Below, one piece after another: positions 23,183 through 30,395 of a DNA stretch of 38,548 nucleotides. The translations under genes and the position numbers were made by a program. This DNA is from Acetobacteraceae bacterium (lineage in GTDB: Bacteria > Pseudomonadota > Alphaproteobacteria > Acetobacterales > Acetobacteraceae): the NCBI GenBank assembly GCA_027482245.1, contig JAIXWG010000057.1, positions 1 through 38,548 on the forward strand. Direction: 5' to 3'. Every line of letters starts with the position of its first letter. Positions within the stretch are counted from its first letter, which is position 1. The notes beneath the pieces were generated by a model. It did not search any database and had not been told where the DNA came from. It saw nothing but the letters and a program-made list of their open reading frames with translations.

Positions 23183-24262
23183 ATGAACGCCGTTGCGACG
23201 CGCTTCCACCCGCTCCGCGTGGTTGATGTTGCACGTGAAACATCGGAGGCCGTGGCGGTCACGCTGCAACCGCCGCCGCATGCCGATTTCCGCTTCACGC
23301 CGGGCCAGTATTTGACGCTCCGCCGCGTGGTCGATGGCGGGGAGCAACGGCGGAGCTACTCGATCTGCTCGGGCCTCGATGACGGGACGCTCCGCATCGG
23401 CATCAAGCGCGTGGCGGGCGGGGCCTTCTCCTCCTGGGCTGTCGATCAGCTGAAGGCGGGCGATGTGGTGGAGGCGATGGCGCCGGAGGGGCGCTTCGGG
23501 CTGATGCCGGATGCGGCGGCGGCCCCGCGTACCGTGCTCGGCATCGCCTGCGGCAGCGGCATCACGCCGATCCTCTCCATCGCCGCCAGCCTACTGGCAC
23601 GGGAGCCACGGTCGCGCTTCGTGCTGCTCTACGGCAACCGCGATGCCGCCGGCATCATGTTCCGGGATGCGCTGGAACGGCTGAAGGATCGCCATCTGTC
23701 GCGCTTCGCGGTCACGCATGTGCTGAGCCGGGAGAAGCATGAGCTGAGCGCGCTGCACGGGCGGCTCGATGCCGCGCGGATCGCGGCGCTGCTGCCGGGG
23801 CTGGTGCCGGTCGGTAGCATCGACGCCGCCTTCCTCTGCGGGCCTGACGGCATGGCGGAGGGCGCGCGCCAGGCGCTGGCGACGCTCGGGATGGACCCCG
23901 CGCGCATCCATGAGGAACGCTTCACGCCGGCCGCCGGCGCCCTGCCCCGGGCGCGGCCCGTCGTGGCACCGGAAGCGCCACCGGCGGCAACCGCAACCAT
24001 CACCGTCGATGGCGTGACACGCGACGTGCCGATGGCCATTGACGAAACGGTGCTGGAGGCCGGGCTGCGCGCGGGGCTCGACCTGCCCTGGTCCTGTCGC
24101 GGCGGCATGTGCTGCACCTGCCGGGCGAAGGTGACGGAAGGCCAGGTCGCGATGGCGACGAACTATTCGCTCCAGCCCTGGGAGACGGAGGCCGGCTTCG
24201 TGCTGACCTGCCAGTCCCGCCCGCTGGGGCCTGCCGTCTCGGTTGATTACGACGCCAGCTAG
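23183..24262 (+). CDS. paaE: phenylacetyl-CoA epoxidase reductase PaaE
   Basis: The NADPH-dependent electron-transfer subunit, 359 residues. The flavin domain opens with FTPGQYLTLRRVVDGG and RRSYSICSG; the NAD(P) domain shows GIACGSGITPILSIA and FLCGPDGMAEGARQAL. The C-terminal plant-type ferredoxin domain has CRGGMCCTC, three of the four [2Fe-2S] cysteines, and a fourth in FVLTCQSRPL. The domain order flavin-NAD-ferredoxin is the PaaE order. It is last in the epoxidase operon. The later pathway genes (paaG, paaZ, paaF, paaH, paaJ, paaK) are not in the window. Confidence 0.95.
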   Translation: MNAVATRFHPLRVVDVARETSEAVAVTLQPPPHADFRFTPGQYLTLRRVVDGGEQRRSYSICSGLDDGTLRIGIKRVAGGAFSSWAVDQLKAGDVVEAMAPEGRFGLMPDAAAAPRTVLGIACGSGITPILSIAASLLAREPRSRFVLLYGNRDAAGIMFRDALERLKDRHLSRFAVTHVLSREKHELSALHGRLDAARIAALLPGLVPVGSIDAAFLCGPDGMAEGARQALATLGMDPARIHEERFTPAAGALPRARPVVAPEAPPAATATITVDGVTRDVPMAIDETVLEAGLRAGLDLPWSCRGGMCCTCRAKVTEGQVAMATNYSLQPWETEAGFVLTCQSRPLGPAVSVDYDAS

Positions 24263-24297
24263 GAACCGGGGGCCTGCGCGCCGCGTCATGCGCGGCG

Positions 24298-24732
24298 ATG
24301 GACGGGCTGACGGCATGGCAGGTCTGCCGGGAGGGCCAGGTCGGGCTCTCCGGCGACAAGGCGCGGGAGGGACAGCGCTGGAACGGGCCCGGGCGCGCGC
24401 TGGTCTATCTGGCGGAACACCCGGCACTCGCGGTGCTGGAAGCCCGCGCGCACCTCGCCATGCCCTATGACGAGGTCACGCATGACCACGTGCTGGTGCG
24501 GGTCGCGCTGCCCGCCGATGTGGAACGCGTCGAGGCCCTGCCCGAGGACCCTGCCGCCTTCGGCGACGCATGGATCGCGGCGGGGCGGAGCGCGGTGCTC
24601 TCCGTGCCGTCGATGGTGCTGCAGGAAGGGCGGAACCTGCTGCTGAACCCGGCCCATCCCCGCGCCGGCGCGGCGCGGGTGCTGGGCGTCACGCCGTTCC
24701 GCTTCGACCGGCGGCTTTGGGGAGGCGGCTGA
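24298..24732 (+). CDS. RES-domain protein (putative NAD+-degrading toxin), no antitoxin seen
   Basis: A 144-residue protein with the RES ADP-ribosyl-transferase-like fold. GQRWNGPG supplies Arg27, YLAEHPALAVLE supplies Tyr37 and Glu48, and VPSMVLQEGRNLLLNPAHP supplies Ser105 and the conserved NP tail. RES toxins of Xre-RES modules break down NAD+, and their Xre/MbcA antitoxin gene normally lies directly upstream. Here the upstream neighbour is paaE, 35 bases away, and no antitoxin-like frame exists. dnaN follows on the opposite strand. The protein may be a solitary toxin, a detoxified relative, or rely on an unlinked partner. The ribosome site is weak. Confidence 0.85.
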   Translation: MDGLTAWQVCREGQVGLSGDKAREGQRWNGPGRALVYLAEHPALAVLEARAHLAMPYDEVTHDHVLVRVALPADVERVEALPEDPAAFGDAWIAAGRSAVLSVPSMVLQEGRNLLLNPAHPRAGAARVLGVTPFRFDRRLWGGG

Positions 24733-24747
24733 TGGCCTCCCCTCCCC

Positions 24748-25875
24748 TCAGACGCGCATCGGCATCAGCACGTAGAGCGCTTCCGGCTTGGCGCTGTCCG
24801 TCACGATGGTCGGTGCCGAACCGTCGGAGAAGCGGAACTCCACCGTCTCCGCGATCTGGTCGGTGATGTCGTTCAGGTAGCGGGCCTGGAAGCCGATCTC
24901 GATCGGCGCGTGCTCGTAGCTCACCACATCGCCATCCAGCTCCTCCTGCGCCTGGCCGAGTTCGGCGCTGGCGGCGGAGAGCAGCAGGTGGTTGCGGTCG
25001 ACGCTGAGCTTCACGGGCCGCGACCGTTCGCTGCTGATGCCGGCGACGCGGCCCACGGCCTCCGCGAAGGCCTTCTTCGTCACCTTCAGGATCTTGTCGT
25101 TGCCGCGCGGGATCACGCGCTCGTATTCCGGGAAGGTGCCGTCGATCAGCTTGGAGGTCAGCTGCACCGGGCCGAGGGTGAAGCGGATCTTGGTGTCGGA
25201 CAGCGCGACGGCGATCTCGTCCGTCACCTCCTCGGCCAGCTTCCGCAGTTCGTTCACCGTCTTGCGGGGGATGATGACGCCCGGCATTTCCGACGCGCCA
25301 TCGGGCAGCGGTTCCTCGACGCGGGCCAGGCGGTGGCCGTCCGTGGCCACGGCGCGCAGCACCTTGGCGCCGCCCGCTTCCGTCGCGTGGATGTAGATGC
25401 CGTTGAGGTAGTAGCGCGTCTCCTCGGTGGAGATCGCGAAGCGCGTGCGGTCGATCAGCTCCCGCAGCTGCCCGGCGGCCAGGGCGAAGCGGTGGGGCAG
25501 CTTGCCCTCGGTCATGGAGGGGAAGTCCTCGACCGGCAGGACGGCGAGCTTGGCGTCGAAGCGGCCGGCGCGGAGCGTCAGCTGGCTGTCGCCGCCGGGG
25601 TGGTCCAGCTCGATCTTGGCGCTGTCGGGCAGCTTGCGGACCAGTTCGAACAGCGTCGCCGCGGGGGCCGTGGTGCGGCCGGTGCGGGCGACGGTGACGC
25701 CCGGCACTTCCTCCACCACCGCGATCTCCATGTCGGTGGCGGTCAGGCGCAGGCCGCCGTCGCGGGCTTCCAGCAGCACATTCGCCAGGATGGGGATGGT
25801 GTTGCGCCGCTCCACCACGCTCTGCACATGCGCGAGCGCCTTGAGCAGCACTGCCCTGTCCACCGTGAACTTCAT
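24748..25875 (-). CDS. dnaN: DNA polymerase III beta subunit (sliding clamp)
   Basis: A 375-residue ring-forming processivity clamp. The start MKFTVDRAVLLKALAHVQSV and VVERRNTIPILANVLLEA are diagnostic; FAISTEETRYYLNGIYIH and ATDGHRLARVEEPLP mark the second domain, and the end YVLMPMRV is the classical clamp C-terminus (PMR-[LV]). The ATG at 25875 is chosen on family length; an upstream in-frame extension covers GC-rich repeat sequence. Neither dnaA nor recF is adjacent: the gene stands downstream of the agmatinase-family gene on the same strand and converges with the RES gene. Confidence 0.97.
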   Translation of the reverse strand: MKFTVDRAVLLKALAHVQSVVERRNTIPILANVLLEARDGGLRLTATDMEIAVVEEVPGVTVARTGRTTAPAATLFELVRKLPDSAKIELDHPGGDSQLTLRAGRFDAKLAVLPVEDFPSMTEGKLPHRFALAAGQLRELIDRTRFAISTEETRYYLNGIYIHATEAGGAKVLRAVATDGHRLARVEEPLPDGASEMPGVIIPRKTVNELRKLAEEVTDEIAVALSDTKIRFTLGPVQLTSKLIDGTFPEYERVIPRGNDKILKVTKKAFAEAVGRVAGISSERSRPVKLSVDRNHLLLSAASAELGQAQEELDGDVVSYEHAPIEIGFQARYLNDITDQIAETVEFRFSDGSAPTIVTDSAKPEALYVLMPMRV

Positions 25876-25902
25876 GGCACCCGATATCCCGACGTTCTGA
25901 AG

Positions 25903-25934
25903 CGGCCCCGGGGCGGAGGCGCCCCCGGACCCCA
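25903..25934. repeat. partial relative of the 55-bp double-hairpin repeat, inverted
   Basis: Read on the minus strand, this stretch begins GGTCCGGGGGCGCC and continues into CGCCCCGGGG, resembling hairpin A of the 55-bp repeat with one G bulged; hairpin B is missing. It lies in the dnaN leader region. It may be a decayed copy or an independent GC-rich hairpin. Confidence 0.35.
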
Positions 25935-25953
25935 TGGCCCCCGACAATGACCC

Positions 25954-25982
25954 TACATAACAGGCCGGAATCGCTTGTTGAA
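25954..25982 (-). promoter_or_regulatory. weak candidate promoter for dnaN
   Basis: On the minus strand, TTCAAC (25982-25977) and TATGTA (25959-25954) are separated by 17 bases, about 80 bases upstream of the dnaN ATG, in a locally AT-richer stretch. Each box matches the sigma-70 consensus at only three positions, so this is a suggestion. Confidence 0.25.
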
Positions 25983-26008
25983 GGCAGGGTTTTCCGTTGA
26001 TTCCAGGG

Positions 26009-27043
26009 CTACCCCCGGAACGAAGGCGCCCTGGCGAGCAGGCAGGTCAACTGGAACATGACCTGGGCGCCGATCTGGGCGGTGGCGGTCGATCCGTCAT
26101 ATTGCGGTGCGACCTCCACCACGTCCCCGCCCACGACATCGAGGCCCACGAGGCCCCGCAGCAGTTCCAGCACCTGGAGGGGCGTGAGGCCGCCCACTTC
26201 CGGCGTGCCGGTGCCGGGCGCGAAGCCGGGGTCCACCGCATCGATGTCGAAGGAGACGTAGATCGGCCCCGTCGCGACCGCGCGCGCCCGGGCGATGACG
26301 GCGGGGATGCCCATCGCCGCCACCTCATGCATCGGCAGCAGCGTCATCCCGCTGGCGGTGGAGAATTCCCAGAGGTAGCCGGCCCCGCCCCGGATGCCGA
26401 TCTGGATGGTGCGGTCGGGGTCCAGCACCCCCTCCAGCACCGCCTGGCGGAAGGGGCCGCCATGGTGGAAGCGGGTGCCCTCATACTCCCCGCCCGTGTC
26501 CGCATGGGCGTCGATATGGACCATGCCCAAGGGGCGGTCGCGGCCGAGCGCCTTCAGGATGGGCAGGCTGATGGAATGGTCGCCCCCGGCCGAGACCAGG
26601 CGGATGCCGGCTTCGTGCAGCCTAGCCACATGGGCCTCGATATCTGCATGGCATTGTTCGAGCGAGAAGCGGGAGGCCATGGGCACGTCGCCGATATCGG
26701 CGACGCGCACCTCCGTCATCGGCGCCATGTGCAGCGCGGGCTCATAGGGGCCGATGCGCTCCACGCCGCGGATCGCCCGCGGGCCGAGGCGCGATCCGGC
26801 GCGGTTGGTGACGCCGAGGTCCATCGGCACGCCGAGCAGCCCGATCTCGGGCGGGTTGGCGAGGGGATCGGCCTCGAGGCGCGCGCCGCAAAACGTGGAA
26901 ATGCCGGCGAAGGGCCAGGCGCGGCGGTCGCCCTGGAACTGGCTGTCGATGATGGCGCGGAACAGCGGGTCCTGCGTCTCACCCGCGCCGGCGGCACCCG
27001 CGCCGAAGCGGGCCTTCAGCCCTGCCAGCCTGTCCTTGTCCAT
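26009..27043 (-). CDS. agmatinase-family ureohydrolase (Mn2+ enzyme)
   Basis: A 344-residue arginase-superfamily protein that hydrolyses a guanidino compound, releasing urea. The binuclear manganese ligands are His156 (SAGGDHSISLP), Asp178, His180 and Asp182 (HIDAHADTG), and Asp266 and Asp268 (SFDIDAVDPG). RFHHGGPFRQAVLEG and PGTGTPEVGGLTPLQ are typical of the agmatinase branch; guanidinobutyrase or related activity is equally possible. AAGGGG upstream supports the ATG at 27043. The upstream gene on this strand encodes a PuuD-like hydrolase, so agmatine to putrescine to GABA is a plausible joint route. A terminator hairpin lies in its leader, suggesting attenuation. Confidence 0.9.
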   Translation of the reverse strand: MDKDRLAGLKARFGAGAAGAGETQDPLFRAIIDSQFQGDRRAWPFAGISTFCGARLEADPLANPPEIGLLGVPMDLGVTNRAGSRLGPRAIRGVERIGPYEPALHMAPMTEVRVADIGDVPMASRFSLEQCHADIEAHVARLHEAGIRLVSAGGDHSISLPILKALGRDRPLGMVHIDAHADTGGEYEGTRFHHGGPFRQAVLEGVLDPDRTIQIGIRGGAGYLWEFSTASGMTLLPMHEVAAMGIPAVIARARAVATGPIYVSFDIDAVDPGFAPGTGTPEVGGLTPLQVLELLRGLVGLDVVGGDVVEVAPQYDGSTATAQIGAQVMFQLTCLLARAPSFRG

Positions 27044-27081
27044 GGTCGGGACCCCTTGCGATGCGCCCATCATGCGCTCGG

Positions 27082-27113
27082 AAAAGCGCCCGGTCAGGGG
27101 GGTGACCGGGCGC
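27082..27113 (-). terminator. intrinsic terminator in the leader of the agmatinase-family gene
   Basis: Read on the minus strand: an 11-bp perfect stem, GCGCCCGGTCA (27113-27103) with TGACCGGGCGC (27096-27086), a C6 loop and a TTTT run (27085-27082). It ends 38 bases before the ATG of the agmatinase-family gene and about 190 bases after the stop of the PuuD-like gene. That is late for a simple terminator of the upstream gene and well placed for an attenuator. Confidence 0.75.
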
Positions 27114-27122
27114 CACGCTACG

Positions 27123-27134
27123 TTCCGATCGGAA
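27123..27134. promoter_or_regulatory. 12-bp perfect palindrome in the same leader
   Basis: TTCCGATCGGAA is a perfect palindrome lying 9 bases upstream of the terminator stem on the minus strand. It could be a protein site or, in RNA, a small hairpin competing with the terminator. Confidence 0.35.
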
Positions 27135-27197
27135 TGGTCGGGCGAGCCGGCAGGGGAACCGGGCTTCGTCCACCGGCAAAGCAGGGCCGGCACAGGA

Positions 27198-27227
27198 AGA
27201 ATAGCCTGAGCGCCGGACGGGTTGCAA
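27198..27227 (-). promoter_or_regulatory. candidate promoter of the agmatinase-family gene
   Basis: On the minus strand TTGCAA (27227-27222) and TATTCT (27203-27198), each matching the sigma-70 consensus at four of six positions, are 18 bases apart. A start near 27190 would give a leader of about 150 nucleotides that contains the terminator hairpin. No known riboswitch class was recognised in that leader. Confidence 0.45.
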
Positions 27228-27304
27228 AAGACGAATGCGCATCGTGCGCGGGATTCCGTGCCACGGACCGGCAGGTCGCGCGGTCGTGAAGGATCGTTGC
27301 GCCG

Positions 27305-28129
27305 TCAGGCGGCGGCGCGTTGCGGGGCTAGGGTTTCCGGGCCCAGGGTCGCAGGCCGGCGTCCCGCGGCCCAGTCGGCGCAGGCGGCGCCGAAGACCTC
27401 GAAGATCGTGCGGCTCAGCGCGTCATGCTCCCAGTCATATTCCGGATGCCACTGCACGCCCATGGCGAAGCCCGGCGCATCGGCGACGCGCACGGCCTCG
27501 ACCGTGCCGTCCGGCGCCCAGGCTTCCGCCACCAGGCGGGGCGCGATGCGGGCGATGCCCTGGTTGTGGAGCGAGTTCACCGGCACCGCTTCCGGCCGGA
27601 AGCGCTGGCCGGCGGCGGTCCAGATTCTTGCCAATTGGCTGTCGGCGGCGAGGCGCACGGGGTGGGCCTTGCCGGTCCGCACCTTGGGCAGCTTCTGGTC
27701 CGACGGCGTGGAATGGTCGAGCCGGCCGGGCAGGTCCTGGATGCGCTGGTCGAGCGACCCGCCCAGCGCCACGTTCAGCTCCTGGAAGCCGCGGCAGATC
27801 GCCAGCACCGGCAGCCCGGCCGCGATGGCGGCGCGGATCAGGGGCAGGGTCGTGCTGTCCCGCGCCACATCCTCAGGCGTGCCCTCGGCATGGGCGGGGC
27901 CCTGGTAGTGGTCGGGGTGCACGTTGGACCGGCTGCCCGTCAGCATCAGCCCGTCGAGCCGGGGCAGGATTTCCGGCACCAGCGCTTCCCCGGCCGCGGG
28001 TAGCAGCACGGGGACGCCGCCGATCGGGCCGAGCGTGACCCGGACGTAGCTGTCGGACGCCGCATGATTGGGCGTGGCGAAGATGCCGAACGCCTTCACG
28101 CAGCAGGAAATGCCAATCATCGCGCGCAT
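27305..28129 (-). CDS. gamma-glutamyl-gamma-aminobutyrate hydrolase family protein (PuuD-like)
   Basis: A 274-residue class-I glutamine-amidotransferase-like hydrolase (peptidase C26). The nucleophile is Cys112 in LAICRGFQELNVALGG, and the His/Glu pair is His228 and Glu230 in GVQWHPEYDW. DGLMLTGSRSNVHPDHY and VPVNSLHNQGI are family signatures. PuuD releases GABA from gamma-glutamyl-GABA in the putrescine pathway, and the agmatinase-family gene downstream on the same strand supports that reading; the other Puu enzymes are absent here. ATGs at 28129 and 28120 are both possible. It is divergent from the second Bug gene. Confidence 0.87.
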   Translation of the reverse strand: MRAMIGISCCVKAFGIFATPNHAASDSYVRVTLGPIGGVPVLLPAAGEALVPEILPRLDGLMLTGSRSNVHPDHYQGPAHAEGTPEDVARDSTTLPLIRAAIAAGLPVLAICRGFQELNVALGGSLDQRIQDLPGRLDHSTPSDQKLPKVRTGKAHPVRLAADSQLARIWTAAGQRFRPEAVPVNSLHNQGIARIAPRLVAEAWAPDGTVEAVRVADAPGFAMGVQWHPEYDWEHDALSRTIFEVFGAACADWAAGRRPATLGPETLAPQRAAA

Positions 28130-28326
28130 GCCGGGAATGTCCCGCCTGGATATGGCAGGATCAAGACAGGTTTTACGTTAATCGCGTGCTGATGGCGCAT
28201 GGCAGGGCGCCGTTGCCGCAATGCCGGGCAGCCGGTGACCGCATCGGGGGCCACATCGCCGTGCAAGGCGGTTGCGCCGGGCCGCGGGGCCCGCAGAATG
28301 GCGCCCTCATTCCGGGAGATGGGCGC

Positions 28327-29301
28327 ATGATCGGACGTCGGGGCCTTCTGGCGGGGGCGGCGGGCTTGGGGGCGACAGTCCTCGCGCAGGGTGCGGCCGC
28401 GCAGGCCGCCTGGCCGGACCGGCCGCTGCGCTGGGTCGTGGGCTATCCGCCCGGCGGTGCCTCCGACACCTTCGCCCGGCTGATCGCGGGGCTGATGGGT
28501 CCGCGGCTCGGCCAGAACGTGGTGGTGGAGAACCGCCCGGGCGGCGGCGCCGTGCTGGCCAGCGAGGCCGTGGCCCGCTCCCCGGCCGATGGCTACACCT
28601 GGCTGCATGTCGACAACGGCATCCTGACCTACAATCCGGCGCTCTATGCCCGCCTGCCCTATGACCCGGACCGGGATTTGGCCGGTGTCGGCTTCATCGG
28701 GCGCTTTCCCCTGTTCATCGTCGTGCGGCCGAACGACCCGGTGCAGGATTTCGCGGGCCTCGTCGCGGCATCGCGGACGAAGGCGCCGACCTATGGGACA
28801 CCGGCCGTCGCCTCCCCCCACCACCTCGCGATGGAGCTGGTGAAGCGCCGCACCGGGCTGGCGGCGGAGCACGTGCCCTATCGCGGCGGCCCCGCCGCCA
28901 TGCAGGACCTGCTGGCGGGCAATGTGGACGTCGTCGTCATCGATACCGCGACGGGCACGCCCTTCATCCGGGATGGCCGCGTCCGCGCGCTCTGCGTGAT
29001 GAGCGAGGCGCGCAGCGCGCTGTTCCCCAATGTGCCGACCCTGCGCGACCTCGGCCATGATGCCGTCGCCTATGGCTGGCAGGGCATGAGCGTGCCGGCC
29101 GCCACCCCCGCCCCCGTCATCGCGCGGCTGGCGGAGGAGATGATCAGGGCCATGACCTCCCCCGACCTGGCGCGGCGGCTGGCGGACCTAGGCATCGAAT
29201 ACCAGCCCTGGTCGCCGGCGCAGTTCAACGCCTTCGTGGCGCAGGAGAACGCGACCTGGCGGCCGCTGATCCGCGACCTTGGCATCCGGCTGGACAGCTG
29301 A
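28327..29301 (+). CDS. tripartite tricarboxylate transporter receptor, Bug/TctC family (second copy)
   Basis: A 324-residue periplasmic binding protein. The N-terminus, MIGRRGLLAGAAGLGATVLA, carries a twin-arginine-like RRGLL pair and a hydrophobic stretch ending AAAQA. The mature part opens WPDRPLRWVVGYPPGGASDT and has LGQNVVVENRPGGGAVLAS and LFPNVPTLRDLG. No TctA/TctB permease is adjacent. It differs clearly from the Bug protein at 12.6-13.6 kb, so the two are paralogues, not recent duplicates. GGGAGATGG just upstream supports the ATG at 28327. Context (PuuD-like gene, methyltransferase) gives no ligand. Confidence 0.9.
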   Translation: MIGRRGLLAGAAGLGATVLAQGAAAQAAWPDRPLRWVVGYPPGGASDTFARLIAGLMGPRLGQNVVVENRPGGGAVLASEAVARSPADGYTWLHVDNGILTYNPALYARLPYDPDRDLAGVGFIGRFPLFIVVRPNDPVQDFAGLVAASRTKAPTYGTPAVASPHHLAMELVKRRTGLAAEHVPYRGGPAAMQDLLAGNVDVVVIDTATGTPFIRDGRVRALCVMSEARSALFPNVPTLRDLGHDAVAYGWQGMSVPAATPAPVIARLAEEMIRAMTSPDLARRLADLGIEYQPWSPAQFNAFVAQENATWRPLIRDLGIRLDS

Positions 29302-29342
29302 ACCCGTTGCCCCCGGCGTGATTCGGGGGCAGAGGGGGCCGC

Positions 29343-30386
29343 ATGGACAGACAGGGCAGGCCGGCCGTGCTCCGCCGGGTGATGGAGTTGATCGCGCGGG
29401 GCCGGCAGGGGGTGTCGGACATCGCCAGCCGCGCCGCCCCACCCTCGGCGGAGGCGCGGCACGCGGCCTGGAACACCAAGGTGCTGGGCTCCGCCTTCGC
29501 GCGGCAGCTCTACGCCAGCGGCGTCGCCGGGCCCGGCGTGGCCCTGCAATCCTTCCCGGTGCAGGTGCGGCTGACCTCCGGCCTCTGCCGCCAGGCGGAC
29601 ATGGAACAGCCCTGGCTGCACTACTGGTGCTCCCGCCTCGGCATGGCGCCGGTCTATCACCGGAAGGTGTGGGAGGATTGCTTCGTCGCCCAGGCGCTGT
29701 GGGAGGCCGGCATGCTGAACGGCCGCCGCCGCGCGCTGGGCTTCGCGGTGGGGCGGGAGATGCTGCCCGCCTTCTTCGCCGCCCATGGGGTGGAGGTGCT
29801 GGCCACCGACCTGGCGCAGCAGGACCAGAAGGCCCGCGGCTGGCAGGAGACCGGGCAGCACGCCAGCGAACTCGACCACCTGTTCTGGCCGACGCTGGTG
29901 GAGCGCGAGGTCTTCGACCAGCGCGTGACCTTCCAGCCCGCCGACATGCGGCGCATCCCCGATGCGCTGGCCGATGGCAGCCGGGATTTCGTCTGGTCCG
30001 TCTGCTCCTTCGAGCATCTGGGCAGCATCCAGGCGGGGCTCGATTTCGTCGTGCGCGCCATGGACTGCCTGCGGCCGGGCGGCGTGGCCGTGCACACCAC
30101 TGAATTCAACCTGGCCGCGGAGGGCCCGACGCTGGAGGGCGGCGCCACGGTGCTGTTCCAGCGCCGGCACATCGAGGCGCTGGGCGAGCGGCTGGCCGCG
30201 GCCGGGCACGAATTGCTGCCCGTCGATTTCGACCCCGGCCAGGGGGTGCTGGACCAGTTCGTGGACCTGCCCCCCTACGCGACCGAGGGTGGCTTCCTGC
30301 CCGTGGCGGATGCGCCGCATCTGCGGCTCGCCATGGGGGAGCATGTCGCGACCTCGATCGGCCTGATCATCCGCAAGGCGCGATAG
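29343..30386 (+). CDS. SAM-dependent methyltransferase (class I)
   Basis: A 347-residue protein. The SAM-binding core lies around residues 125-250: RRRALGFAVGREMLPAFFAA then VEVLATDLAQQDQ are motif I and the following acidic strand, SRDFVWSVCSFEHLGSIQAG corresponds to motifs II-III, and AMDCLRPGGVAVHTTEF is the strong 'LRPGG' motif. Motif I is AVGRE instead of the usual G-x-G, as in some sugar- or polysaccharide-associated methyltransferases. The N-terminal 120 residues are unassigned. AGAGGGGG upstream fits the ATG at 29343. The target is unknown. Confidence 0.75.
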   Translation: MDRQGRPAVLRRVMELIARGRQGVSDIASRAAPPSAEARHAAWNTKVLGSAFARQLYASGVAGPGVALQSFPVQVRLTSGLCRQADMEQPWLHYWCSRLGMAPVYHRKVWEDCFVAQALWEAGMLNGRRRALGFAVGREMLPAFFAAHGVEVLATDLAQQDQKARGWQETGQHASELDHLFWPTLVEREVFDQRVTFQPADMRRIPDALADGSRDFVWSVCSFEHLGSIQAGLDFVVRAMDCLRPGGVAVHTTEFNLAAEGPTLEGGATVLFQRRHIEALGERLAAAGHELLPVDFDPGQGVLDQFVDLPPYATEGGFLPVADAPHLRLAMGEHVATSIGLIIRKAR

Positions 30387-30395
30387 GCGGGCGCC

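Noticed and set aside
24243..24470. An antitoxin gene overlapping the start of the RES gene
   Set aside because: The frame is Arg/Gly/Ala-rich shadow sequence without helix-turn-helix or DUF2384 features.
24748..26008. Replication origin near dnaN
   Set aside because: No dnaA gene, no DnaA-box cluster (TTATCCACA-like) and no AT-rich region were seen; dnaN stands alone.
27044..27190. A guanidine (ykkC-type) riboswitch in the agmatinase-family leader
   Set aside because: A single ACGA within GGACGAAG was noticed, but neither the paired ACGR loops of class II nor the conserved blocks of classes I and III could be found. Only an unclassified attenuator is supported.
12642..29301. A complete tripartite tricarboxylate transporter
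   Set aside because: Two Bug/TctC receptors are present, but no TctA or TctB membrane component lies anywhere in the window.
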